A stretch of DNA of 35,826 bases, from NCBI GenBank assembly GCA_014804425.1, contig JAAUZV010000007.1, positions 1 to 35,826 of the forward strand. Reading direction: 5' to 3'. The translations under genes and the position numbers were made by a program. Positions 14,822 through 23,201 of the stretch are shown piece by piece. The stretch's first letter is position 1. Each line of letters begins with the position of its first letter. The notes below the pieces were generated by a model. The model ran no database searches and was not told the origin of the DNA. It worked only from the letters and a program-made list of their open reading frames with translations. This stretch comes from Lachnospiraceae bacterium. GTDB lineage: Bacteria; Bacillota; Clostridia; Lachnospirales; Lachnospiraceae.

Positions 14822-15934
14822 TCAGCGAATCCTTGAAGAACGCCCCTCATTCTTTATCAGCATGAGCAGTCCCGTCAAGAGAAAGCCACAGACAAATCCG
14901 CCGATATGCGCGGCATTATCAATATGCTCCGCCATAAGCCCGCTGTATAAAGAATACGCGATACAAAGCAATATCCTGCCCAGCGTGACGCTCCCGAATC
15001 GTCCTCTGCCGGCGATCACAAGCGTAAGCAGCGCTCCGACCAGACCGTATACCGCGCCGCTTGCACCGATCGAGCCCACAAGACTTCCGCTCCTTAGCTG
15101 ATACCATATCGATACGGCAGCCGCTCCGGCTCCCGACAGAAAATAGAGTGCCATATAGCCCAATCGTCCAAAACGCTGCTCCAGCAGCGCCCCGACCGCA
15201 TACAGCATCAGCATATTGCCAAACAGATGTCCCGTATCCGCATGCAGAAACATGCTCGTGAATATACGATAATATTCTCCCTGCTCCGTAACCGCACGTC
15301 CAAGCAGCTCCCCCTTATTATACAATACTTCGCCGCCCCATGTACATATCAAAAATACGACACAATTCGCGGCGACCAGCAATATTGTCACAAGCGGCAT
15401 TGTGCGCAGCGTTTCCCGCAGACTGCGTTTCTCTAGGGCTTTATCCGCTCTATCCTGCCCGGCACCCCGGTACGCCGCCTGCGAGCTGTCTGTCCCTGTC
15501 TCATAAAAACCGTCCGTCCCTGCCGCACCGAAGCCATCTGACCATGCTGACAAAAATTCTTCCAGCATCGCCTTCAGTCCGTAAAAATCCACCGCCTGAT
15601 GCTCATAAATGAGCAGTTTGGCGCTTCTTTTATCGATCAGCCAGCAAAAACGCTCCTCCTCACAAAGCACTCTCGCCGTTTCCGGATCGTCCGTGATCAT
15701 TAACGCCATGGCATGCAGCTCTCCCACGCCCCGGTTCTCAAACGCAGCCCTCATCTGCTGCTTCATATGGCGATACTGCTCCGGCGACAGATAGACACCC
15801 TCCTGATATTCCATTGCGATCACCACATTCACAGACTGCATTTCCTGCCTGAACAGAAAAATCAGCCCCGGCACATTTGTGACCATTTTCTGATAGCCCC
15901 TGCTCTGCATATATCCGGCTAACTGCTCTATCAT
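14822..15934 (-). CDS. Rhomboid family intramembrane serine protease
   Basis: A 370-residue membrane protease. The N-terminal 170 residues are soluble, with a possible restriction-like or regulatory fold I do not recognise; an Ala/Gly/Asp-rich linker follows. The six-helix rhomboid domain starts near residue 180. Catalytic features are intact: GHLFGN (His236, Asn240) in helix 2, GSIGASGAVYG with Ser292 and AAHIGGF with His343. I use the ATG at 15934, preceded by GGCGGGGTAGG; an in-frame ATG at 15979 has no ribosome binding site. It lies just downstream of the tad operon on the same strand and may have its own promoter. Confidence 0.9.
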   Translation of the reverse strand: MIEQLAGYMQSRGYQKMVTNVPGLIFLFRQEMQSVNVVIAMEYQEGVYLSPEQYRHMKQQMRAAFENRGVGELHAMALMITDDPETARVLCEEERFCWLIDKRSAKLLIYEHQAVDFYGLKAMLEEFLSAWSDGFGAAGTDGFYETGTDSSQAAYRGAGQDRADKALEKRSLRETLRTMPLVTILLVAANCVVFLICTWGGEVLYNKGELLGRAVTEQGEYYRIFTSMFLHADTGHLFGNMLMLYAVGALLEQRFGRLGYMALYFLSGAGAAAVSIWYQLRSGSLVGSIGASGAVYGLVGALLTLVIAGRGRFGSVTLGRILLCIAYSLYSGLMAEHIDNAAHIGGFVCGFLLTGLLMLIKNEGRSSRIR

Positions 15935-15969
15935 CAATCTACCTACCCCGCCTTTTCTTCGTAGATATA

Positions 15970-15998
15970 AGCGTAGCATTTTAGCGAATCCGTGTCAA
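15970..15998 (-). promoter_or_regulatory. Possible extended -10 promoter of the rhomboid gene
   Basis: Minus strand TTGACA (15993-15998), 17-nt spacer ending in TGC, then TACGCT (15970-15975). The perfect -35 and the TGn element compensate for a poor -10. A 7-bp inverted repeat (AGCATTT 15975-15981, AAATGCT 15997-16003) covers it. Confidence 0.45.
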
Positions 15999-16048
15999 AT
16001 GCTATAGGATTTTTGTTGCCTGCAGATAGATCCTGACCGGGCTGTTCT

Positions 16049-17083
16049 TCATTCGTCCTTGGAAGAAAAACCGTCCATAAAAAATATTTCCCGTTCCTTT
16101 TTGGCGAGCGTCCTTTTCGCCCATCCGATATATCGGAGTCCTATTCCGGCCGCGATCCCCGCACAGATTCCTGCCGGGATGCGCGCCTGCGCGTTCCACG
16201 GTACTTGCCATGCCTGCCACGCCGCGAATCCGATCATCGCTGCGGCAGCCGGACCGAGCAGCCTCCACCGCTTTCCATTCTCCTGCCGTTCTTCCGTTTC
16301 CGCCGGATACCCGGACTCCTGCGGGAGCTGCCCCTCCTCTACAGGCATATCATCCGCCTGCTCATCCTGCTCCTTTCCTGTATCCGGTTCTTCAAAATAA
16401 ACGTTGTTTTCTTCAAGAAATACTGTCATGCTAAAGTTCTCGGCTTCCGTATACTGATAAAACTGCCCCGCAAGCGCCACCGCCCGCTCATCCTCGTAAT
16501 CTGCATGCTCCATTAAAAACTGCGCAAGCTCCCGAATACGCTCCGAAAATGCCCCGCCCGGCGCGGGAAGATACACAAAATAAAGCTGCCTGCCGCCCAT
16601 ATTCGTATATAAATATGCCGGACAAAGCACCAGACAATCTTCCGACAGTAAATATTCCTCCATCCGGTTTAAGCAGCTATGAACCGATAACAGCATGGCG
16701 CAAAGCGCTTCAAATGCGATTGCTTTTTTTCCATAACAGCCCGCCAATGACTGTTTTCCCGTGATATCATAGGAAAGCTGTATCTGCCCGTTCATACTCC
16801 TTTTCGCAACAGGAAGTAATCCTTCCGGTCTGTTATCCGCAAGCATTGCCTCTTCATCGTCACAGACATCCCCGCAGTCACAGAGCAAATACGTTCGACC
16901 TCCCTCGCGCACCTGTGCAAATTCCGGCTGTTTCGAACCCTCTTTCTGCCCTGCCGCACCGAATTGTCCCACTGCGTCCGATCGTCCTGTCACATCAAGG
17001 CACTCCGCCTCCGTGATTCCGGCAACTCCCTCCTCCGGCTCCGTCTCTTCAAGCCATTCCACCTCAATTGTATCCGATTCCAT
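16049..17083 (-). CDS. DUF6382-type protein of the tad operon, without FHA domain
   Basis: A 344-residue protein. Residues about 60-230 resemble the DUF6382 domain found in clostridial tad loci (RTYLLCDCGD, then GLLPVAKRSMNGQIQLSYDITG, ALCAMLLSVHSCLNRMEEYLLS, ENCLV-like segment, LYFVYLPAP). An acidic linker and two closely spaced hydrophobic segments (about 275-295 and 300-320) follow, then a short basic tail. In many relatives an FHA phosphopeptide-binding domain comes after these; here the protein stops. The ATG at 17083 has AAAGGA 11 nt upstream and overlaps the end of the preceding TadE-like gene by 20 nt. An in-frame ATG at 17131 is possible. Last gene of the Tad cluster. Confidence 0.72.
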   Translation of the reverse strand: MESDTIEVEWLEETEPEEGVAGITEAECLDVTGRSDAVGQFGAAGQKEGSKQPEFAQVREGGRTYLLCDCGDVCDDEEAMLADNRPEGLLPVAKRSMNGQIQLSYDITGKQSLAGCYGKKAIAFEALCAMLLSVHSCLNRMEEYLLSEDCLVLCPAYLYTNMGGRQLYFVYLPAPGGAFSERIRELAQFLMEHADYEDERAVALAGQFYQYTEAENFSMTVFLEENNVYFEEPDTGKEQDEQADDMPVEEGQLPQESGYPAETEERQENGKRWRLLGPAAAAMIGFAAWQAWQVPWNAQARIPAGICAGIAAGIGLRYIGWAKRTLAKKEREIFFMDGFSSKDE

Positions 17084-17579
17084 ATTCCATCCCGTCCTTT
17101 CCACTGTTCTTCGCTTCCTCATTCTGTCCAAACAGCTCCTCCAACACGCGGCAGCGCCGGATAAACGTTACCGGTCTGTGCCATGCCGCATAAGCATCTC
17201 CCGAAAAGCAAAAGCTTTCCCACTGTTCAAAAATCGTACTGCCCGCCATGATGGGAACCACAACCTCTCCGTTATACAGAATCCGCACGCCCTTAGCGTC
17301 AACCGTAAGCTCTCGCGACACCTCCGGCAGCGCAATGAGTTGTCCTTCTTTCAGGGAGGTAAACCATGCATCCGCTTTCGCGTATACCTCCTCGCTTCGT
17401 TCCTCTGATAACTCTGATGCGCGCAGTGCCGCAAGGTACGCGTCCCCATACAAAACCGTTCTGTCATATAAGTACAACGCCAGATAGATCAGCAGTATCA
17501 TTAAAACCGCGATCATCGGCATCAAAACTGCCATCTCTATCGTTGCGCTGCCCCGCGCATCCTTGCAAAACATTCCCAT
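17064..17579 (-). CDS. TadE-like pseudopilin
   Basis: A 171-residue minor pilin-like protein. The N-terminal class III-type signal KDARGSATIEMAVLMP has Glu at +5 after the expected cleavage following Gly10, then a long hydrophobic helix (to about 38) and a soluble extracellular part with no recognised domain. The prepilin peptidase encoded just upstream should process it. I chose the ATG at 17579, with AAAGGAG 8 nt upstream, over an in-frame GTG at 17621. The gene overlaps the next one by 20 nt. Confidence 0.85.
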   Translation of the reverse strand: MGMFCKDARGSATIEMAVLMPMIAVLMILLIYLALYLYDRTVLYGDAYLAALRASELSEERSEEVYAKADAWFTSLKEGQLIALPEVSRELTVDAKGVRILYNGEVVVPIMAGSTIFEQWESFCFSGDAYAAWHRPVTFIRRCRVLEELFGQNEEAKNSGKDGMEYGIGYN

Positions 17580-17630
17580 TTGCCCGACTCCTTTGTTTTT
17601 CTTGTTGTCCATCCATATCACCCCCGCTTC

Positions 17631-18110
17631 TCATGGAACGCAGCAGAACAGCACATAGGCAAAAAACAAGTTCGGCACAAACGGAAACGAACACTCCCGC
17701 GTCTGTTCCCATTCGCTTCTGCGTCCATTCAGGAAACGCCATATGGCGGCAAACGGCAGCGAGAAGATCAACGCTGTCATAAACAGGCTCATGCATCGCC
17801 CCGCCCCCACCAGCACGCCGAGCGCAAGCATGACCCATGCATCGCCCTTTCCAATCTGTTCCCCGCTTCCTGCGGCCAGCCCCATCACAAACAATCCCGG
17901 TAGCAGCCCCCACACGCATTCCATCCATACCGCCATCTCCGGCACAGATGTTTCATGCACAAAGATTCCCCCTGCACGGATGACCCGTACCACAGCTCCT
18001 GCTCCCGCGGCAAGCAGACAGCTTTTTACGGAAATCATTCCGCATCGCAGATCGTAATATGCACTGTGCAGCAGAAAAACTCCCGCCATTATCCACAAAC
18101 CATCCTTCAT
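17631..18110 (-). CDS. tadV: Prepilin peptidase of the Tad system (A24 family, TadV/CpaA)
   Basis: A 159-residue membrane aspartic peptidase, short as expected for the CpaA/TadV type without an N-methylation domain. Both catalytic aspartates are present: Asp20 in YYDLRCGMIS and Asp90 in GKGDAWVM. About five hydrophobic segments are visible. It should remove the leader peptides of the Flp and TadE-like prepilins at the inner membrane face. GAGG is 7 nt before the ATG, and the gene starts 10 nt after the preceding stop codon. Confidence 0.92.
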   Translation of the reverse strand: MKDGLWIMAGVFLLHSAYYDLRCGMISVKSCLLAAGAGAVVRVIRAGGIFVHETSVPEMAVWMECVWGLLPGLFVMGLAAGSGEQIGKGDAWVMLALGVLVGAGRCMSLFMTALIFSLPFAAIWRFLNGRRSEWEQTRECSFPFVPNLFFAYVLFCCVP

Positions 18111-18120
18111 GCCGCATCCT

Positions 18121-19143
18121 CTATCCCAAACCGCCGCAATGGTGACATGGCGATCTGGTTCCGGCCTCCGATAACGGAATTGCCCTGACGGTTCTCTTCA
18201 GTCCGCTGCACGCCGCCGTTGTATGATAGCGCGCGCCGTCCTCCGACACATAAAACACACCGCTCTGCCTTCGGTCGCCGCACAGCTCGCACGCCGTATA
18301 TCTGCCGCCGCTGCTGTTTCTCTCCGCATCAAGCTTCTCCCCGCTTGTCTGCCTGATCGTTACATTCAGGTGATAACAATTACGCGAATTGTGATATACC
18401 TCTCCATGCTCCGTAATATAGACCATCTGCTGCGCCGCATCCGCCTGTCCCGCCCCGGCGGCATTGTCATAGCCGGTCCACTTGCGCAGACATACCCTGT
18501 TGACCATGCGAAAGGATGCAATCTGACTCGGCAAAAACAACGCGTCCATCCGATAACTTGCGATCAGCGTGACCGTATCCCCGGACAGTATCTCGGACTG
18601 CAAAAAAGACACACCTTCCGCGCCGCCATGCACGCCCGTGCGCGCAAAATACGTTTCCCCGATCGTATTTTCTACCTGCTCTCTGACGTAGGTCTGTGAA
18701 AAAACAACGTCCGCCAATGCGGATTGCGGCAGCGGGAATCCCTGACTGATACGCTCATACGCGTAGGCATATCGTGCAAGCTCAAGTCCCGTCTGATGCA
18801 TGGCCGCCTGCATTTTTACATGCAGGGCCATATCATTGACCGCCGCAAACAGGTTCAGTACCGTGAACAAGAACAGCGGCAGCACCATCGCCGCTTCAAG
18901 CGTCATGGACGCGCGCCCCTCGCCGCGTTTGGAGGCATTGTGCGACACCCTTTTTCCGAAACGTGTTTTTGTCCGGATTCGATTGGGGGTACCGATCCGG
19001 CACGGACAGGAGCAATCCCGCTCCCGCCCGTCATTTTGTTTGTGAGAGAATGTACGCCGCAAGACTGCGCGATGTACCCGAAGAGAGCTGATCCTTTTTT
19101 TGCTTTGTTTACAGTTCCATTTCCGCTCCGTGAAAAAGGGCAT
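18121..19143 (-). CDS. TadE-like pseudopilin with two C-terminal Cys/His repeats
   Basis: A 340-residue protein. A TadE-type signal, KRGEGRASMTLEAAMVLP, lies at residues 72-89, followed by a hydrophobic helix. It is preceded by a basic leader of about 78 residues, unusually long. The start at 19143 is nevertheless supported by AGGAGG 9 nt upstream, and nothing comparable is seen further in except a GAGGGG 9 nt before Met80, which would remove the basic part of the signal. The C-terminus (about 235-340) has two similar units, VYITEHGEVYHNSRNC...CELCG and FYVSEDGARYHTTAACSGL...CHHCG. Each carries YHxxxxC or a close variant and a CxxC, a pattern that suggests metal binding. Confidence 0.83.
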   Translation of the reverse strand: MPFFTERKWNCKQSKKRISSLRVHRAVLRRTFSHKQNDGRERDCSCPCRIGTPNRIRTKTRFGKRVSHNASKRGEGRASMTLEAAMVLPLFLFTVLNLFAAVNDMALHVKMQAAMHQTGLELARYAYAYERISQGFPLPQSALADVVFSQTYVREQVENTIGETYFARTGVHGGAEGVSFLQSEILSGDTVTLIASYRMDALFLPSQIASFRMVNRVCLRKWTGYDNAAGAGQADAAQQMVYITEHGEVYHNSRNCYHLNVTIRQTSGEKLDAERNSSGGRYTACELCGDRRQSGVFYVSEDGARYHTTAACSGLKRTVRAIPLSEAGTRSPCHHCGGLG

Positions 19144-19156
19144 CGCACAACACCTC

Positions 19157-20590
19157 CTATCTGTTCAAATAACTATACTGCGCCGCAAGATTGAAATACT
19201 CGCCGAATCCGCCGCTGACACTGACCTCTGCACGCACGGCATCCATACAGCCGTCCATCCGAAACGATCCGTTTCCCTCAAGCTTACGCATATTCATTTC
19301 TATCACATCCATGAAGCGCATGGTCTTTGTATCCTCATTTTCCAAAAGAAGCAACAGGCGCAGATAATCCTCATAAGTAAGCCCGTCCTGCGCCTCGTCC
19401 TTCTCGCCCAAATGCGTCACATAATCCAGCATGTGCTCTAAGGACAATCGCCAGGTCTCCCTGCTCTTTAATAAAGGGACTTGCTCTCCCGAAAAGAGGC
19501 GTCTGACATCCAGCACGCTCTCCGCATACGCCCACGCCAAAAGAATAGAATGTTTGATGAGCGGCTGTAAGCTCGGCTCCAGCGACACGATCGCCAGGCT
19601 CCACGCCAGCACATCCGCCTCCGAAACCTTCGTGCTGTCGGAATAAAGATACATTACATTTGCCGCCTCCCGCAAAAGGATGAGTCTGCCCGCCACCCAG
19701 CGGAGATTTTCCATATCGCTGCTTTTTCCCGCGAGAATATATTCCAGCTCATATTGAAGCGCACCGTCCGCGGACGGATTCCGGTAATCGCCGCACTTTT
19801 CGATCAGATACTCTCCAAAAAGCACTTCATCCGCAACGGAAAATGCGGCGTCCCCGCATGCAGCGCCCGTCCCCTTGTTTAATGTACGATAACTGACATA
19901 GTTGTCAGGATTGATCGCCTGCTCCGACAGCTCCTCCTGCTCCGCGACCAGATACAGAATGCCCCGAAACCGTCCGCCGTTCACGCTGTCAGCGGGGTTA
20001 TCCACGCTCGCCGCCACAAAGCTGCCGTCCTCCAGCTGCTGCTCTGGAAGCGGCGTGCCGTCAATCTGCGCCTGTACCTCCGCCGCCTCCTGTTCCACGT
20101 CACGCACATCGAGTCCGTTTCCGCGCACGGTGTCCATCTGCCTCTGAATTTCCTCGATCAGCCCGATTCCCACCCGCTCCCGCATATAAGAAACCGCCTG
20201 ATATTTCACATCCCTGCCGCACGCATCCGTAGCAAGCGCCGCCTGCACGATCGACACGCCTTCAAGGCGCATGTCCAAGAAGTCCTTTCCGTTCCACACG
20301 GGCACATCCGCCGCGGAAAGATTTGCCGCGATATAATCCCAAAGATGCGATTCCGTATTGTGATAGGACGGCTGCTCCGCACCGTAGGAGGAGTCAATGA
20401 AAAACAGATCGTACCGATCCAAAAGACCTCTGTGATATTCCGCAAAAATCGAATCCAGTCCCATGGAAACCGCACATTCTGCCTCCACGCCAACCGCATA
20501 AAACCGCACCGCCTCCACGCACGCTGACACCAATGTCACAAACAACAATAACATCGACGTAAGAAAAACCGTAATACCGCCCTTTCGCAT
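19157..20590 (-). CDS. DUF5702 protein, TadG-like component
   Basis: A 477-residue protein with a short basic start and a single N-terminal hydrophobic helix (GGITVFLTSMLLLFVTLVSACVEA), then a large, mostly helical extracellular part. This architecture and the operon position match DUF5702/TadG-like proteins of clostridial Tad loci, thought to be minor pilins or assembly factors. No catalytic motif is evident. GGGAGG is 6 nt before the ATG. Its start codon overlaps the flp stop codon (TGATG), so translation is coupled. Confidence 0.82.
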   Translation of the reverse strand: MRKGGITVFLTSMLLLFVTLVSACVEAVRFYAVGVEAECAVSMGLDSIFAEYHRGLLDRYDLFFIDSSYGAEQPSYHNTESHLWDYIAANLSAADVPVWNGKDFLDMRLEGVSIVQAALATDACGRDVKYQAVSYMRERVGIGLIEEIQRQMDTVRGNGLDVRDVEQEAAEVQAQIDGTPLPEQQLEDGSFVAASVDNPADSVNGGRFRGILYLVAEQEELSEQAINPDNYVSYRTLNKGTGAACGDAAFSVADEVLFGEYLIEKCGDYRNPSADGALQYELEYILAGKSSDMENLRWVAGRLILLREAANVMYLYSDSTKVSEADVLAWSLAIVSLEPSLQPLIKHSILLAWAYAESVLDVRRLFSGEQVPLLKSRETWRLSLEHMLDYVTHLGEKDEAQDGLTYEDYLRLLLLLENEDTKTMRFMDVIEMNMRKLEGNGSFRMDGCMDAVRAEVSVSGGFGEYFNLAAQYSYLNR

Positions 20591-20892
20591 CAGATACCTC
20601 CCGTCTGCTGCGTGATCTTCCCAAACAGGGAGTTAACGATCTGCGTGATCTGATTCTTAAAAATAAGAACTAATCCGACTAACACCACGATGATCAAAAT
20701 GATCTCCACCGTTCCCATTCCCCGATTATTTTTCTGAAATTCCGCTTCATTTTCCTCTGCGGCCGCTGCTTGCATCTCCTCAGCATTCTCATACACGCCC
20801 GCCGCATGCTCCGCCTCCAGTTCATCAAAGACGACCGTCTCCGTATTTTTGTTCTCCTGTTCCATATTTGTTTTGTTCGTATTCTGTTCCAT
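20590..20892 (-). CDS. flp: Flp-type major pilin with long acidic leader
   Basis: A 100-residue prepilin. The C-terminal part, GMGTVEIILIIVVLVGLVLIFK and the following amphipathic stretch, is a classic Flp pilin: cleavage is expected after Gly58, leaving Glu at +5 and a mature pilin of about 42 residues. The leader is odd. It is 58 residues long and rich in Glu, Gln, Asn and Ala, whereas Flp leaders are normally short and basic. AAAGGA is 8 nt before the ATG at 20892, so the long form seems real. Met10 is a weaker alternative. The gene is placed between tadC and the DUF5702 gene. Confidence 0.88.
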   Translation of the reverse strand: MEQNTNKTNMEQENKNTETVVFDELEAEHAAGVYENAEEMQAAAAEENEAEFQKNNRGMGTVEIILIIVVLVGLVLIFKNQITQIVNSLFGKITQQTGGI

Positions 20893-20927
20893 ATGTTTTT
20901 TCCTTTCTTCTTTTTGATTTAATATTT

Positions 20928-22385
20928 TTACATCGAAAATGACATGAATGCCGGAACCATAATGATCAGCATTACAATGAGAAGCATGATCATCATCGGC
21001 AGCAGCAGCTTTGTTCCCGCCTCCTCACCGAGCCGTCTGGCATTCCGCTTCCGCTCCTCAAGCGCATCCGCCGCTTCCGCTTTCAGCAGGCCTAACAGCC
21101 CCGCCGTTCCCTTTTTTAAGTTTTGCGAAAGAAGCATGCAGAGCCGGACATAATGCTGCTCGCCGCAGCGCCGCCCGAGATGATAGTACGCCGCTGTCTC
21201 CGGGATTCCGCTGTCCAGTTCATGGCAGGTGTAAACGATCTCCTCATAAATCTGCACGTTTTTTCCGCCATGACCGCCGCCCGCGATTTGATACATTGCG
21301 CTGCGCATCGTCATACCCGCGCTCAACAAAAGCACCAACCGGCTGACAAACTCCGGATATTCCGATAAAAACCGATTCTTCCGTTTTTGCATCTGTTTCT
21401 GCAGATCTCTGTCCAGCGCAAAATAAACGCCGACGGCAAGCGCTCCCGTGAGCAGCATGATCATGACACTATTGTCGTTTTCTTTTCGTATCCAGACGAC
21501 ACGGTTCCCGCCGATTTCCTGCGGCAGCATAAATTCCCCGTCCGTCCGCTTCTCCGCTTCCTGATATTGCAGCGCCTCCCTGAGCGTTTCCTTTAACTGC
21601 TCCTCTTCCGTCCGTTCTCCCCGACAGATCCGAATATAGAAACGCTCCTCCTGTTCATAGCCCTGGCACGATAACGTGGCCGTCAGCATACAAAGCTCCC
21701 CCTCCTCCGCGATTTCCAACGCCTGAATCGTTCCTTTACTGTCCATCAGACCGTAATCGCTGCTGCTCCATGTAATTATGACGGGATTGTCATCTATTTG
21801 TTTCATGAGTGTCAGCGATTTCGTTACATGATCGACGTCTGCATTTTCACCCAAGATCAGATCGGGAAGCGCTATGCGAATCTGCTCCATGTATGCCTCA
21901 ATCTCCTCCTTCGTATATTCCCTGCCCGCTACCGTAATGCGCACTGTCTCCTCCTGCTCCTCTTTTCCCGTATCCAGCCGTGCGGTCAGCTCCACCGTCT
22001 GCTCAGAGCCATAGCCGCCGCGCGCAATCCGGTCAATCCGCTGCCGGTTCTGTCGGCTGCTTACACACATACAAAACGACAGCAGCGTGCCGACCGCAAC
22101 GATCATGAGCGCATATGCCAGCTTATCTCTCTGATAGCAAAAACGCGGACTCTCCGCACCGCCGGGATACAGTCTATTCCATTCCTCCTCCATCCGCGCA
22201 TCCGTTTTTCCAAACAGCTGCCGCCTATTCCGGCGCAGCTTTTTTAACAGCATGGCCGCCGCCCGCGCAAAGCAGATCGGCGGTTTCATGCCGTATGCTC
22301 TTACACACGCCACGGATTCCTTGCGGGAGAGAAGAAAAAGAATCATAAATAGGAATAACAATATCAAATAAACTCGTTCCATCAC
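20928..22385 (-). CDS. tadC: TadC-like platform protein with inserted Ig-like domain
   Basis: A 485-residue protein. The C-terminal 140 residues are a type II secretion F domain (FVSRLVLLLSAGMTMRSAMYQI, then TAGLLGLLKAEAADALEERKRNARRLGEEAGTKLLLPMM), as in TadC. Hydrophobic segments lie at about 4-20, 88-108, 306-323 and 462-482. Between the second and third is a region of about 195 residues, predicted to be outside the cell. It contains a stretch at about 176-256 that looks like an atrophied bacterial Ig domain (VIITWSSSDYGLMDSKGTIQ). Ordinary TadC is about 300 residues. The start may be GTG 22385 or ATG 22382; GGAGG is 14-17 nt upstream, which is long. Confidence 0.83.
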   Translation of the reverse strand: MMERVYLILLFLFMILFLLSRKESVACVRAYGMKPPICFARAAAMLLKKLRRNRRQLFGKTDARMEEEWNRLYPGGAESPRFCYQRDKLAYALMIVAVGTLLSFCMCVSSRQNRQRIDRIARGGYGSEQTVELTARLDTGKEEQEETVRITVAGREYTKEEIEAYMEQIRIALPDLILGENADVDHVTKSLTLMKQIDDNPVIITWSSSDYGLMDSKGTIQALEIAEEGELCMLTATLSCQGYEQEERFYIRICRGERTEEEQLKETLREALQYQEAEKRTDGEFMLPQEIGGNRVVWIRKENDNSVMIMLLTGALAVGVYFALDRDLQKQMQKRKNRFLSEYPEFVSRLVLLLSAGMTMRSAMYQIAGGGHGGKNVQIYEEIVYTCHELDSGIPETAAYYHLGRRCGEQHYVRLCMLLSQNLKKGTAGLLGLLKAEAADALEERKRNARRLGEEAGTKLLLPMMIMLLIVMLIIMVPAFMSFSM

Positions 22386-22394
22386 GTTTGAATC

Positions 22395-23201
22395 TCAGAC
22401 CTCCACAGACATGATCTTTTCAGATAGCAGAATGGCGGCCAGATAAACGGTCAAACATACCGTCATCACAATGACGCCCAGGATATTATGATACAGACAC
22501 CGGAAAAATCCCGGCGAAGAAACATCTATATAAAGAATGATCGCGCATGGGATCACATCCATGATGCGGCCCTCAAGGCGTTTCGCCGCCATGACGGTTT
22601 CAATTTCTTTTTTGGTGTCAAGCTTGTCACAAATCGTACTTCCGCATGATTTCAGGATTTCCGTCAGGTTTCCTCCCGTTCGCTTGGCTATCCCGAACAG
22701 TCCGCCGAATTCCGCCATATCTTCGGAGCCGCTTCGGAAAGCCAGATCCTCCATCAGCTCCTCCGGTGTATGATTGTTGCGAACGCCCTGCACCATATAG
22801 GCAAATTCCCGCGTGATCATCCCGTCTTTTCCATACATATGCGCCATATCGCTGCACGTCTCCCGGATGGCATTCTCTACGGAATAACCCGCCTGCAATG
22901 CCGAAGTCATTGCCTGCATCGCATCCTTAAACTGCTGCTCCAAATGCAGTCTGCGCATGCGCTTCTTTCTCTCCTGTTCCATCCGATAAACGGGAATGAT
23001 TAACGGCGCCAAAATCGGCACGGCGTAGACCGAGCGGTAAAATAAATACGCAAGCAGCACGACAAAGCCTCCCGCGAACAGAATGCATCCCGCCCTCTCC
23101 CGCATGGTAAAATGATATTCATGATAATCCGGCAGCGCAGAGTTTTTCTGTATGGCAAAGCTCCGCCCGCTTCTTAAGCGTACCGATGATTCTTTTTTCA
23201 T
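22395..23201 (-). CDS. tadB: TadB-like platform protein
   Basis: A 268-residue inner-membrane protein with a type II secretion F domain in the middle (EQQFKDAMQAMTSALQAGYSVENAI and FGGLFGIAKRTGGNLTEIL) and hydrophobic segments near residues 38-70 and 215-260. It pairs with TadC to form the pilus assembly platform driven by TadA. I chose the ATG at 23201 because GGAGGAGGGGGAGG lies immediately upstream; an in-frame start at 23222 is also open. The gene overlaps the end of tadA by 83 nt in another frame. Confidence 0.9.
   Translation of the reverse strand: MKKESSVRLRSGRSFAIQKNSALPDYHEYHFTMRERAGCILFAGGFVVLLAYLFYRSVYAVPILAPLIIPVYRMEQERKKRMRRLHLEQQFKDAMQAMTSALQAGYSVENAIRETCSDMAHMYGKDGMITREFAYMVQGVRNNHTPEELMEDLAFRSGSEDMAEFGGLFGIAKRTGGNLTEILKSCGSTICDKLDTKKEIETVMAAKRLEGRIMDVIPCAIILYIDVSSPGFFRCLYHNILGVIVMTVCLTVYLAAILLSEKIMSVEV

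Noticed and set aside
18903-19148. An alternative 81-codon frame starting with GTG beside the TadE-like start
   Set aside because: It uses the same ribosome binding site but gives a sequence without hydrophobic segment or known motif, while the other frame runs into a clear TadE signal.
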